NCBI GenBank assembly: GCA_016758965.1 | Contig: JAEPRB010000061.1 | Span: 124,001-188,000, forward strand | DNA: 64,000 nucleotides | Source: Circinella minor | Lineage: Eukaryota > Mucoromycota > Mucoromycetes > Mucorales > Lichtheimiaceae | Direction: 5' to 3' | Part shown: positions 11,389 through 24,600 of the stretch, piece by piece | Layout: each line of letters opens with the position of its first letter | How positions within the stretch are numbered: position 1 is the first letter of the stretch | Notes under the pieces: model-generated | The model's input: only the letters and a program-made list of their open reading frames with translations | What the model was told of the DNA's origin: nothing | Databases searched by the model: none | Position numbers and translations under genes: made by a program

Positions 11389-12165
11389 GCGTTTTCATAT
11401 TGTCCTCCGTTTTTTGTTAGCTGAAATAAGAAAAAACTAGAGCAAATTCGTTTTCCAGCCTAAGCATGCACTGTCGGATTGAAAACGCGGTTTTATAAAA
11501 ATAAATTGTATAAAAAAAAGACATGATCCTGGTAACGTAATAACAAGAATACATATATGATTGAGTACTCAAGAAGCAAAAAAAAAAAAATTAAAAAAAT
11601 TAAAAAAAATCCATGATGACAAGAAAAAAAAAGATGACAGAAAATAAACCCAAATTGTATTTAGAAAAATAAAATGACACGCTGTGGGTAATTCACATGG
11701 AAGCACAAAATAACCGAGACAAGGTTATATAGCTTGTTGAAATATGAATGGTTTTGTGGCATATATCAATAATTTGGTGTATCGATGCTATTATGGGTGT
11801 ACAATCCATTAAGATTTGCAGTAGAGTTTAAAGGGTAAAGAGAGAAGAGGGGGGGGGGATCCAATTTTTGCTTCAGATTTTTTTTAGTGTTGAACAACCG
11901 ACAACAAAAAAAAAAAGGTACGTTTTCTACTAACCAATCCCCCATTTGATCTTTAATATAAAGTCATCTCTTTCCCCTCTCCATTCTTTAACCACCTAAT
12001 TTTATTTTTATTTTTTACTTACCTTCTTTTTTTTAATTCAGTTGGCATTCTTCTTTTGAGAGAACTGCTTTCTTTTTTTTTCTATCCTTTTTTTTTTCCT
12101 TTTCATTGAATCGTTTGTTAAAAATCTCGTTCTACTCTCCTTAATACATATATAATTTAAAAGCC

Positions 12166-15100
12166 ATGGCTGGTAGCTTCGAAGATGAAGCTAATCGGGC
12201 TTTGGCCATAAGTGGTCCCGATATGCACCACGAACAACACCACGAACAACAAGGCCAACATCAATATTTGGCTCAATCACAACATAATAATAATAATACT
12301 CCACCTAGCGTTGAAAACAGTATTATGGAAGAATATTCTGAAAAACCACCTCCACCACCACCACGACGATTTTACAAGCAAAAGAAATATTGGATCATTT
12401 GTTCTATCATTTCAGTCATTATTGTCATTGTAGTAGTTCTTTTGGTAATTTACGTCTTCTTCCCAATGATTGCTCAAGCTTTGATGAATCAAGCGGGTAT
12501 TGGCGTCGAAAGTTCAGATATTACTTTCCAACCTCCAGATAATCTTAGCAAGCGTGATGGTGAACAAGCTCAAACACTTGATATGAATGAAGCCTTTTAC
12601 ATGTCTATGACCAGTGAAATGAGTAATACTGGTCCATTCCCCGCTGATCTTGTTTTCCACAATCCTATCAATGTCTATTACAACGATACTCTTTTGGGTA
12701 ACATTACTTTACCTGATTCTAAAATTGCAGGTGGTAAAGGTACTCTTCAGGCTGATACTCCTTTCTTGATTCAAAACACAACCTTCTTTGCCGCTTTTGC
12801 TAAAGAAATGTTGGCCAATGATGAATTTAAATGGAAGCTCAAGGGTAAAATTGATATCACTGCATTAACAAGGTAAGGCATTATATTTTTTTATCCTATA
12901 ATTTTTTTTTATTTCTTTTATTTATACATCTAATATATTTATCTATCATTCTTTTTTTTTTATTAATTCTATAGAACTGCAACTGTTTCGCTTGATAAAG
13001 AAGTCACCATTCCTGGTAAGTCTTGAATATCCTTAAATAATTTAAGCTTTTAATATTAGAATATTAGATGATCATTTACCCAAAAATAAAATAAAATTAA
13101 CTCAACTAACTCGAAAAATTAATTATCTATTATATAGGTATGGGTGGCTTCCCTGAAGTTAGCATTGAATCTTTCCAATTGCCTGGCGACGATCCTAATG
13201 GTGGTATTCAGGTTGAACTTGGTACAATCTTAACCAGTCCTTCTCCTGTAGGCGTTCAATTGGGTACTATCAAGATGGCCATTGGTTACGAAGGTGTCGA
13301 TCTTGGTGAAGTTTCTGCCGATGACATTACTTTGGTTAAGGGTAATAACAGTATCTTATTGAAGGGTACTTTGAAGCCTCAGTCAGACCCTACCAATTTA
13401 GAAAAGGTTGGTGTTTTGTTCTCGAACTATGTTTCTGGTAAAATGTCTCAAACTTCTGCCGTTGGTGTTTCTGCTGCTCCTGACGGTACCAACTCTATTG
13501 GCTGGCTTTCTGAAGGTTTCCAATCTGTACATCTCAATGTTGGTCTCGGTGTCGACAAGCCTTTGGATATCATCAAGTCTGTTAGCATGGGCTATCTTGA
13601 TTTGTCTTTCAGTCCTGACACTCCATATGCTCCTGTATTATCTGCTCCACAAATCAATGCCGGTTTCGAAATTCCATTCGGTTTCAGCTTAGATATCACC
13701 GAAGTTAAGCAAGATCTTCAAATGGCCAATAAGGATACTGGTAGTTTCGCAACCATCTCTGCACCATTTGTACCTGCTCAAAGTAATCAAGAAACTGGAC
13801 AACTTTTGTTCGCCATGACCAATGATACTATTCAATCCATCGAAGGTCAAGAAGATGCATTTGATGATTATACTTTCTCATTGACTGCTTTAGAATCTTA
13901 CACTTTCCAAGTCAAAGGTGAAGCCACTACTAAAACTGCCACTCCTATTGGTAACATTACTTTAGGCGGTATCAGCTTGGATGTTCCAACATCTTTGAAA
14001 GGTATGCAGTTCCTTAACAGCACACCTACTATTATCAACAGCTTGGATGTTACTGGCGGTGAAACTGATCATATGAACTTGGCTATCAATGTCACTATGA
14101 GTAACCCATCTGATTTCAGCATTTACACTGGTGATGTGTCTTTCGATATGAAGGCCGAGAACACTGTTCTTGGTTCTGTCACTTTGGGTCAACTCAAGTT
14201 AAATCGTGGTGATAACACTGTCGTTGCTACTGCCGCTTTCGACCCCAAGAGCTCTCAAGTTGGACAAAATTTATTGTCTACTTTTGTTATGGGCAAGGAT
14301 AACAACGTTAACATTGCCGGTAATGAAAATTCAACTCCTATCAAGTCATTGATTGGTGGTCTCTCTCAAATCTCTATTGATTCCAAATTGCCTGGTTTGT
14401 CTACCCAACTTATTCAAGGTTCTCACCTCATTGTATTGAATGACACTCTTGATACTGGTTTTGTCAATGTTCAGGTCTCGATTGGAAATCCATTCTCTGC
14501 TGGTTTGTCTATTACCTCAGTCAAGTCTTCTGTCACATACCAAGGCATGCCTGTTGGTAACATCGATCAAGATGTTTCTGGTAGCCCAATTGATATTGCT
14601 GGTCACTCTACTGTCCAGTCTTCTCCTTTGCAAATGAAGATGAATTTGGAACCTGCTGCCGTTGCCATGTTGTTGCGCGATTTGGCCGTCAAGCAAAACC
14701 TTGACACCCGTCCACTCGATGCTCTTTTGACTATGGGTGGTTTCCACATTAAAGATCAAGAAAACGTTGCTGCTGATCCTGCTTTGTTTGATGGTTTTGA
14801 TATTTCCAAGTTTGTCATGGATGCCATGAAAGGTTTGTTTGTTGATTTGCAACTCGAATCTGGTTTGACCATTGGTCAATATGTCAATACACTTCAATTT
14901 GCTCAAAGCAATGTATCTTGTTCTACTGATGAAAGTGTCACCAAGTTGATTCCTGTTGTTGGTCAACCTATTGTCCAACAAATTGTTGATGGTGCTGATT
15001 TGGCTTTCGAAACCGTTACTCTTTCAGAACCTACCGATAATGGTTTCAAGGTTCAAATGGTTGGTTCGATCACAAATACCGGTCCTATGGCTGCTTCTAT

Positions 15101-17397
15101 TAGCTTTGCTAAACCTTTGGATATCTCTTGGGAAGGCCGCGAGCTTGGTAAGGTTACCATGGAAACCATCAAGACTCAACCTAATGTTGGTGCCAAATTC
15201 AACGTTAGTGGTGAATTCTCTATTGCTGATGCAAACTACATGGGTGACTTTGCCGTGTACATGATCAACAATGACAAGTTTGTCTGGGACATTAACAGCG
15301 TCGAAGGTGTCAGCGTCGATGCTATTGGTTATGTGTTCACCAACATCAACATGACCAAGCAAGTTTCTCTCACTGGTGCCAAGGGCTTTAAAGACTGTGT
15401 TACTATTAGTTCATTCGATTTGCCTTCCAATGATCCAGCTGGTGGTATTTCGCTTACTTTACAAGTTAGCATTCAAAACCCATCTCAAGTTGGTTTCTTG
15501 CTTGGTGGTGCTGGTTTCGAATCTTATTTCAAAGATATTCAAATCGGTATCTTGGCATCCGATGGTGCTGCTAATTTCCCTGCAGTCGGCTCAACTAACA
15601 TGGTCATGAAGGGTCGCTTAATTCCTCAAGAATCTGATGAAGGTATCGAAGCCATCACCGAAGTGTTTGCCAATTATTTGACTGCCAAAAATTCAACATT
15701 AACAGTAAAGGGTGCTTCTGGTTCCGGTCCTCAAGGACAAGTCAGTTGGTTATCCAAGGGTTTCCAAAGCTTAAGTATCGAAAACGTTACTTTGCCTGGA
15801 CCTCAAGTTGCTCCTGAATTGATTCCATCAATTACTTTGTATGACATGGATCTCGATTTTACCGCTGGTGCTTATTCTCCTACTTCTGGTTCCAATCTCG
15901 TCAATGCTCAGCTTAAGAATCCATTTGGTTTCCCTCTTGGTGTTAGCTCCCTTAACATGCAAGTCGATGCTTCATATCAAAACAACCGTGCTGCTCATTT
16001 GGATGTTCCTGATGTTCAATCGACCACCGATGCTAATGGTCTTATTACTACTGCTTTCAAGGACGTTCCATTTGAAGTTTATGATGATGGACAAAAGGTT
16101 TTCAATTCATTTACCAAGGCTCTTACTGAAGGTGCAAGTGTAACCTATGGTATGAAGGGTATTTCCAATGCTCAGGCTGAAACTGCTGTTGGTAAACTCA
16201 AACTTAGCAATATTCCATTTGACGTTGAAAGTAGCTTGGGTGGTAAGTTTTCTTTTTACTATTTTATTTATCTATAATATATCCAATTTTACCAACTGAC
16301 TTTTTTTTTATCCCATTATTATAGGTTTCAAGAACTTTGACGGTAAGACTACTATCTTAGACATGGCTGTCACTGGTGGTTCTCCTGAGGTAATTAACAC
16401 AAAAACCTTTCCCCCTTTCTCACATACTCTTTTTTTTTTTTTTTTTTTTTGGAAAGCAACAGAACATGATTATTTATTTTTACTCTTATATTTATTGCAA
16501 TAGTACATTGAAGTAACAACTCACGTTTCTTTCAACAATCCATCAAACATCACTATCACTGTCGGTGACCTTTCTTTTGATTCCATCATGAACGAACATA
16601 AAACTAGTGTTGGTACTATCGATATGAAGGATGTTGTTATCAAGCCTGGAAACAATACTTTTGAAGCCATGATGCAAATGAAGAGCCAAAAGAAGGAATT
16701 GGTTGATAAAATGGTCAGTATTTATATGACCGAATCTCAAGCTCCCTTGACCATTGTCGGTACTCAAGATTCCACTGATATTGCTTCTCTTCAAGATGCT
16801 CTTTCTACTGTCCGTCTTGACACTACTATGAATGGTATCAACAGTCATCTTGTTGAACGTGCCGATGTTGAAGCCAGAGCTGCCGTCATTTTTACAAAGA
16901 AAGCCAAGACTTGGGTCACTTTGAACAATCCATTAAAAACTCCCTACAGTATTCTTAAGGTTTCTGTTGAAATTGAAAATCAAAACAATGGTAAACCTTA
17001 TGCTATGGGTACTATTGACTATGAATTGCCTGAACCTATGACTGTCAACCCTGGCGAGCAAAAGCGCTCTGGTGAATGGCCTGTAGAAGTCGATGCCAAC
17101 GCTCTTGAATTATTGGGACTGATCGGTGATGGTGAAATTCAAATTAGCTTGAAACAAAACGTTACTGTCCAAGTCGGTGATACTGATGGTGGTTATTCAT
17201 CTTATTTCTATTATTATCAAACCAATGTTCCTTGTGGCCTTGATATCACGTTGCTGGGTATTTCTTTGCCTACTGACGAAGATCACAAAGATAACAATGA
17301 TACCTCGAACCCGCTTGAAAAAACTGCTTCCAATGTTAGTGACTCAGCTAGCACTGTTGTTTCCGGTGCAAAGGATGCTATCGCATCTGCTGCCTAA
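12166..17397 (+). CDS. Large single-pass membrane protein, DUF3712 / Tag1-like
   Basis: Five exons join in frame: 12166-12872, 12975-13015, 13138-16242, 16325-16389 and 16504-17397, for 1603 residues. The cytosolic N-terminus (about 1-70) is rich in His, Gln, Asn and Pro (EKPPPPPPRRFYKQKKYW). One strongly hydrophobic segment follows at about residues 75-100 (IICSIISVIIVIVVVLLVIY). The rest is a long extracytosolic region of repeated beta-rich modules, with recurring sequences such as FPADLVFHNPINVYYNDTLLG, LSWLSKGFQS and SFQLPGDDPNGG. This layout (short N-terminus, one TM, about 1500 residues of LEA2/Ig-like repeats) matches fungal DUF3712 proteins, including yeast Tag1, a vacuolar membrane protein linked to ending autophagy. 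Family assignment is from memory of that layout; vacuolar location is inference. Many N-x-S/T sites fit a lumenal region. Confidence 0.8.
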
Positions 17398-17739
17398 AAT
17401 CATCCCCCATTATTTTTTACTATATAAAAAAGATTGTACTATTTTCTAGAGCAAAAAAAAAAACTTTCTGTTGTAATACTTTATATTATTTACTATTTTT
17501 TTGTGAACTTTTTCCACAATATCAAAGTTCTTTTTTCTTTTTTATAGTTATTATTATTATACTCCATTCCTTTTTTTTATTCTTTTTACGTCTTTTATTT
17601 TTATTTTACCTTTATATACCAAAAAAAAGTCTATGTTTATTATAGATACTTATTTTTTTTACTTATTTTTTTCTTTTATAAAAAAAAAATGCTTATTAAA
17701 GTTTTATTATAGTAATGTTTAATTATTTTCAACATAATT
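17398..17739. other. Convergent 3' intergenic region
   Basis: Runs of T and A between two genes that end toward each other. It probably holds both 3' untranslated regions; nothing else is seen. Confidence 0.6.
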
Positions 17740-18541
17740 TTATTTTTTTTCTCGAATGATATACTCTGCAAGATTTTCAATAGAATTCATATTAATATCT
17801 GTAAAATCTAATTCCTGTTCTGTATGTTCGCTTGGACGATAAATGAAAGCCGTTTTCAACCCTTGCTGCTTAGCAGCCAAAAGATCTGATTTATGTGCTG
17901 CAACAAGGCATACTTCTTGTGGTTTCAATTTCAATAATTTCACTGCGCCCATATAAACTTTTGGGTTAGGCTTGTAAGCTTGAAATAATTCGGCCGAAAA
18001 GATCGTGTCAAATGGCATATCACCATTCTTTTTTAGGTCCAATAATAAACGGACAGTCCCATTACTGAGTGTTGCTGTCGTGGCAACCGAATTGAGTTTC
18101 TTAAGTCCAATATTGGTATCAGTCCAAGGTTCTAACCTATGCCAGACTTGTGTTAATTCATTACGCATATCTTCATTAATAGGATCGATTTCTTCCTGTA
18201 TTTCGGCTAAGATTTGATCAAGACCATTACGATAAACAGCATCTACATCTGGAATCACATCAGGTTGTGCTTTGGCGAAATTTTGCATACTTATATAATA
18301 TTGTTGTCGCCATTTGTCAGCTAAAATTTCATAGTCTATTGTTCCAGAGGAAGAAACGGGTTTGACGTATTGCTTGAGTTCTTTGATAACGGATGTTTTC
18401 CAATCGACACACGTTCCAAATATATCAAAGACAAAACTATTAATCGTTTATATTTTTAGTTATTATTTGTAATATGAAAGAGGTATATACTGTAGCTTAT
18501 GCTTATGTACATATTTACGCTTTTACGTCTAAAAATGACAT
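17740..18541 (-). CDS. Haloacid dehalogenase-like hydrolase (HAD, type II dehalogenase group)
   Basis: Two exons, 18541-18519 (23 nt) and 18436-17740, join across a phase-2 intron to 239 residues, the usual size of L-2-haloacid dehalogenase-type HAD proteins. The junction rebuilds MSFLDVKAFVFDIFGTCVDW, which holds motif I with the nucleophilic Asp (FDIFGT). Motif II is the Thr/Ser of ATLSNGT. The motif III Lys lies in FQAYKPNPKVY. The motif IV region is VCLVAAHKSDLLAAKQQGLKTAF, where VAAHKSDL replaces the VA-hxxDL form. Members act on 2-haloacids or unknown phosphate or halide substrates; the real substrate is not deducible. The gene converges with the DUF3712 gene. Confidence 0.88.
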
Positions 18542-18667
18542 TAGATATATGTTACAACAAAGAGAGCAGATGAGATGAGTAATCCGTGTGAAAAAAAGGG
18601 AGAAGGAAAAAAGAGGTGAGAAATTTATGTACTGGCTTTATTTATGCAAGTTAATATATATATATGT

Positions 18668-21600
18668 TTACACGCTAGGACGTCTTTTGGAATTATATTT
18701 AATCACAGCTTCTTCAATTCTTTTAAAGAACCATTCTCGTACTGTTTTATCTGGAATTACTAAAAATGGTTCCCAGCTCATACTACGCAAGTATATAGCA
18801 ATTCCTGTTGGCTCAGCCTTGATAGTTTGAATTTCTGTAAAAGGTTCTTGCCATTCTACTGCTGATCGGCTCGTACGTATTAACATGAGTCGATTGGATG
18901 TCAGCATTGCTACTCTTTCATCTCCACTTTGTACAGGACAGTGCGCTATATATGTGTCATTAAAGTATTGACCACGTTCAGCATCCTTAAGCCACACTTG
19001 TCCTTGTGCTTCTCGTATGGAATATACCTATATAGATGCATATTCATGTACCATATTTTTAAATCAGTAATGAATCATAAACAAATATGCAATAGAGATT
19101 ATGTAACCAGAAAAAGTCATAAATGTTGTCATTGGTGTAACATAAAGCATCATTGGTTTTTTAATTTATCATCATGCACTAATTTACCTTTAGAATACTA
19201 TCAGGACCAATATAACGTGGAAAACGAATTCGTCCAATATCATTTGTATCGGTTGACGTAGTGGAATTACGAATACCTTGTCCAACATTGCTGGCCATAT
19301 CAAACACCCCACCAACAGGTTTTGCAACAGCACTACAAATTAATTCATGGAAATCGATTAGTTATCTCTTTTTGCTTGTAGCATTTATATAGTTTTCAAA
19401 TATTTAAATAAAAATGTTTACCCTAAAATGCCCTTATACATGCCAGTGGCGAAACCCCCTACACCACCTTTTCTTGCACCAGCAATAGGTTGTGTCTAAA
19501 TCATGCAACAAAACTAAATTATCAGTATTGGTGATATTTTATCCATTAATTGAGTTTATACATTACCACTAATCCAGTAGCTCCACTGATTAATCCATTA
19601 GCAAAATAATTAGCACCTTGAACGACACCGCCAAATGCATGCCTTGGTCGATTGCGTGTCATGTTCATTCTTCGACGATCCAAATATTCACGATCCATAG
19701 CCACAGCTGATAAGCCTTTGCCCATGCTAGCTGTAAATTTGGAGAAACTATCTGTTACACCAAATACACTCTTACGCAGAAATCCACTAAAACCCTATGT
19801 AATTATCATAACACTATAAGTTAAGGTCACATGCATATATTATGGAATTTTATCGCCAACGGTTAAAAAGAATAAAACTTACTCTTGCAATACCAATACC
19901 CAAGTCTTGAGGTCTATCACTATAAATAAACCCTTGCCATGACTCATAATACAATTCTGCTACACCTGAACTCAAATTATTGAACAAACCGACTGGGTTA
20001 CCAAGAATATCTGCTGAACCAAGCATCATATGAATTTGATTAACAAATTGATTACTGTAATGAATATAGATACGGTTGGCAAGATCAGGTCCACTCGCTC
20101 GTAAGTTTTCAACTGCAAGAGCATTAAATCGTAATGGTGCGGCCTATTCACATGTAATACAGCAATGATTAGTTTTCTCTTAATTATTTTTTTTATCTCA
20201 TTGATTTTCAAATCCTACCTGCATACTACCGATAGCCATTGTTAGTACATCGACAATAAAAAACTGTGATCTGTTTATAAAAGTTATATTCAACAGTTAA
20301 TACTCGTATTGATAATACTTTAACACAGTTAAACAAAAACTTCTATATATTGTTTTACCTCGTTTGATCATCATATTTATCTGTACGCATAAAGGACAAA
20401 TCAAATGCAATTGGCTGTATATTGAGCATTTCGAAATAAAGTTGTGCGATACTATCTTGGGGTGTTACATCTGGTATATCGGTGCTAAATTCCCATTGTT
20501 TGCTACACAACCATAATAAAAAGTGTCAAGTAGAGCTTCATGATAACTACTTTGTTTAATAATGATAAACAAAAACTTACGTGTCATCAGGTGTCTCATT
20601 CCATCCTTCGACATCCAAATCCACAAAGTCAATAATAGCAAAGATAAATTCAGAATCTACTTCTATACTCATTTCTTGTAATAAGACGGAAAAGTATTTG
20701 AAGTATAATACACCATGTGCTATATATTTTAATCTTGGTTTAATTACCATGTTCGTTTTTATGGACCTTTTTTTAATAAAGAAAATACACTTACAGTCAT
20801 CCTTCACTCGATCCAATCCCAATTGGAAGGTAGGTAGTATTTCATTCTTGCTTTCAGTAGTAACATTCGTTGGATACAGCAAAATAGGATATACCGCATC
20901 ATATAATTGATTATCAATTTGAACCCATTTGATAATCCACCGTACCGATTGATACATGTTGGATTCAGTAAACTTTAATTCAAGTCCACGGAAAGTAATA
21001 TAAGCAATTTCCTGTAATCGTTTGTTGACCATCGAGAAAGCAATCTGAGACATCTTAAGTTCAACCACGAAATGAATGACAGGCTTAATATCCACTGTTT
21101 CAAATCCTTCTCGAGCCACGGTTTCTTGTGAAGAAGCAGATAAGAGTGATGATACATCCGAAGTAAGTGGTCTGAAATAACTTTGTGATTGAACATAAGG
21201 TGTAAGGTAAAGTACTTGTGTCGATTGACGAGTCTTGATATCAATGGCAGTAATAGCTTGTCGTCCATTACGGTCTACATGTCTAAATGGAAGTTGACTA
21301 CCAATTTCTTGCATATTAATACTTCGTTCACGCCCACCAATGTTCAAAATAAGCTTTTTGTCTTTAACAGCGGGCATATCCCATGAATAAGGAACGGTTT
21401 GACGAGCAGGTAGACGATATCGCCGGGTCCGATGATTTCGCATCTGATTATCTGTATAATCGTCACGCAAGATAACAATGGGATCTTCTTGATAAAATGT
21501 CATATCTTCATCTGTTTGATTTACAATTCTATAGGGCCATTCATCAGGCGCTTCTCTGCTAAGTACAATAAACACCGTGGCATCTTCCAAAATAGTTGTC

Positions 21601-24600
21601 ACTCTCATTAATACAGAAGTAGACCCATCAGCACTTTCGAGTCGCACATGAACAATGCCTATATCTTGAATATTGAAAGGGGCAGACCTAGCCAGAAAGA
21701 AGATAAACCCTTCTATTAGTCTCTCCCGTCTCATTAAAATTGTTTAGTTAATTTTACCATGTATTGTTAATTCCGGGAAGTTTAATAGATAATTGTTTTT
21801 CCGCGTTCTTTCGTAAATTATACAACGGGATACGTTGGTCTGATCCAAGTTCATGATCTATCCGAGATTCCGGTTCACGATACCGCACATCATCACTCAT
21901 CTGGTTGCTCAGAATGAATCGTGGTGTGAAAGTAATGACCTTTGTGAGTTTGTACTATTATATCACATCGTTTTAGTTAACATTTGCTCTATAACTCGCG
22001 AGTTATACAATTGACATGAACGATTCCTTCTTTTATATCTCACCTTTCCTTGACCTTCTTGAACACTGATACCCAAATGTATTTCTTCAGAGCCATTTAT
22101 TTTGGGCAATGCTACATCTTGAACACTACCAACAGCTTCAAAACTCAAAGGCTAGGTGGGAGAAAAAAAATTAATTAATTTTACATCATAAAAAAATATG
22201 TTCTCATTCTAAAAAAAAAACTGTACTTCGCTCCAGTCTGATCCAGAAACTTGGATAAGTGATCTATTACTGTTTTCCAATTTTGGATATGAAAACATGA
22301 AAGGTTCAGACTATAAACAACGTCGCATAGAAAAACAAATATTAAGTCAACAAACATGAAAAATAAAAAATATTTCAATATAGTGGTTCTTGAATGAGTC
22401 AATATTTTTTTGTTTTTACCTTATTGAGCATTTTCCAAACACTAACTCCCTGTGATCCAGAAAACATAGAGCTTTGCCATGCTTGTTTTGGTCTGAAAGA
22501 AATAGCACAACCTGATTTATTGATCATGACATACGGACAGTATATCACATATTTACGAGCCCCTCCTGAATCCGGTATATCTCTAAAATATGACAAGAAA
22601 TTGTTATAAATCAAGGGCAATCTTTCCTATGTAATCTAGCTTCCTTACAGCAGAGCCTCTAATTACTACATACATGGTATTAATTCTGAGCGTCAGCCGC
22701 ACGTTGTCCTTGTTTGTAAGTTGTAATGTATCGTCAACATTAAGATCTTCAGTGCCTCTAGTACTAATAATAGCAAATTCGCTACTGCTATAGTCTGTCA
22801 TAGTAACAAACATATATTACTCATCTTGGTCTTAACTTATATATTTTATAGTATATTCCAAGAATTATTAAGCGACTTACCAGTATCAGGCATATGTATA
22901 TTCATTAATAGCAAATGCCCATTCTCAATAACATGGAGTGGGGTGGTTCCACCTTTTCGTAAGAAGGAACTAAATTCTTGCCCAGATGTCTTGTCAATAA
23001 TTTTAAAGTTAAAATCATATGGTAGTAAGTTTTCAACTTCAATAGGGGCGCTTAACCGAATCTTCATATTAGGATATTGTCTAAAAATATATTACAGAAA
23101 AAAGAAAAATTAATCATCATCCTGATCTGTTTTATGTACTTTTTTCATTTCTGCTCCTATAATTACCCATAATAGACATCTTTTTTCACAAGACGAGCAT
23201 GTATTTGAAAAATAAACGGTGGCATATCGCCGTCACGAGCTTTGCATTTAATCGTCTTGGGAGGTAGATTTGTAGTATTTGCAAATGATTTCCAATGAAG
23301 AGCATGAGCAATCCAAGTGTATCCAAACCCAGCTAAGAAATATAATAAACATTAATAAAAACGAAAAGTATATACTTTGGTAACATTTTCCTGGCTATAC
23401 TAACCATCAGGTCGAATACAAAAACGATTATGATATGCTTTTTCGATTGGTAACGGATAATCTTCACCAGGTGCTATATAAATATACATTATATAGTGAG
23501 TGGGCTGGAAATAATAGTAATTATGACAATGATTATTTGTAAGAAAAGTAAATTTTCCAACGAAGTAAAAAACAAAGCTATATACTTACAAACCTTTTTG
23601 ATAGGTCCATCCAACTGCTGACCTGAATCATCTAAAAGTCCAACCTCGATTGGTAATAATGTTCGGTTTTCGATCACCATAGCGGATCGAATAGTGACCA
23701 CTTTGGAATTATTGACGAGTTTAACATCAAATACGATACGGTGCTGTATATCATTAATTCTTGGCCGTAAACTATAGGTATGCTCGCCTTGAATATCCAC
23801 AGGTACATTACGAAGTGTTTCCCACAATGCACCATCAAGTTGAACACTAAGCATATTATTGGTCGATGTAGTTGTCTAACGAAAAACGTATATATTGTTT
23901 TATAAGTGAATGATTTCCACTCCACTTTTTTTTAGTACTATTAGAGTTTGTGGAAAAATAGCTTACCTCACGACGCTCTCGCCAATCTTCAAACCACCAC
24001 GGCATTTCCGCGCCATCTTCAAGAGTCTTTACGACCATCTTTTCAGGACTTTCTCGATTCCATACATGAAGACAATATCCAGTGCAGTTGCGTAATTTAT
24101 AAGGAGCTACTGTACCACGCTCACCATTATAAGCTGCTTCTTTTTGTTTGTCCCAAAGTTGGAGTGTTGCTGTCGCACTTTCCAAGAAAGTATGTGTAAC
24201 ATTGACATTCATGGTTCGACTTGATATTAATTTGATATACATTGGATCTTGTGTTGTTTTACGGTCCAATTTCAATTCAAAACCCCATGGTTCCAATAGT
24301 GGTTCCCAATGAGAGTTCTTGATATTAAAATAATTCATAAACATGGAAAATTCAACATTGATAGAAAGCTGTAGCAATAATAATGGTGTTGAGATTAATA
24401 ATCTTTTTTTAAAATACAATGATGAATAAGACAAAAAGTAAAATTTACCGATCGAGACCAATTCGCAACATCAACACTGAACGGTTTTATATTGATATCC
24501 ACCATTGGCATTTCATGAATTTCTTCAATCAAGATGACTTGTAGGCCTTGAAATGATGCTCTTAACTAATACAATAAGATCATTTATTACTATTATTTTA

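Larger units (their letters stand above)
8111..12165. other. Gene-poor AT-rich region upstream of the DUF3712 gene
   Basis: About 4 kb with no supported gene. It holds an AT microsatellite (8399-8424), palindromic oligo-T/oligo-A tracts near 9575-9597 and 10139-10157, TACGTACGTA-type palindromes near 8672 and 10237, and a GC-rich hairpin at 11371-11388. The last 150 bases before 12166 are pyrimidine-rich, as is common upstream of fungal start codons. Confidence 0.5.
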
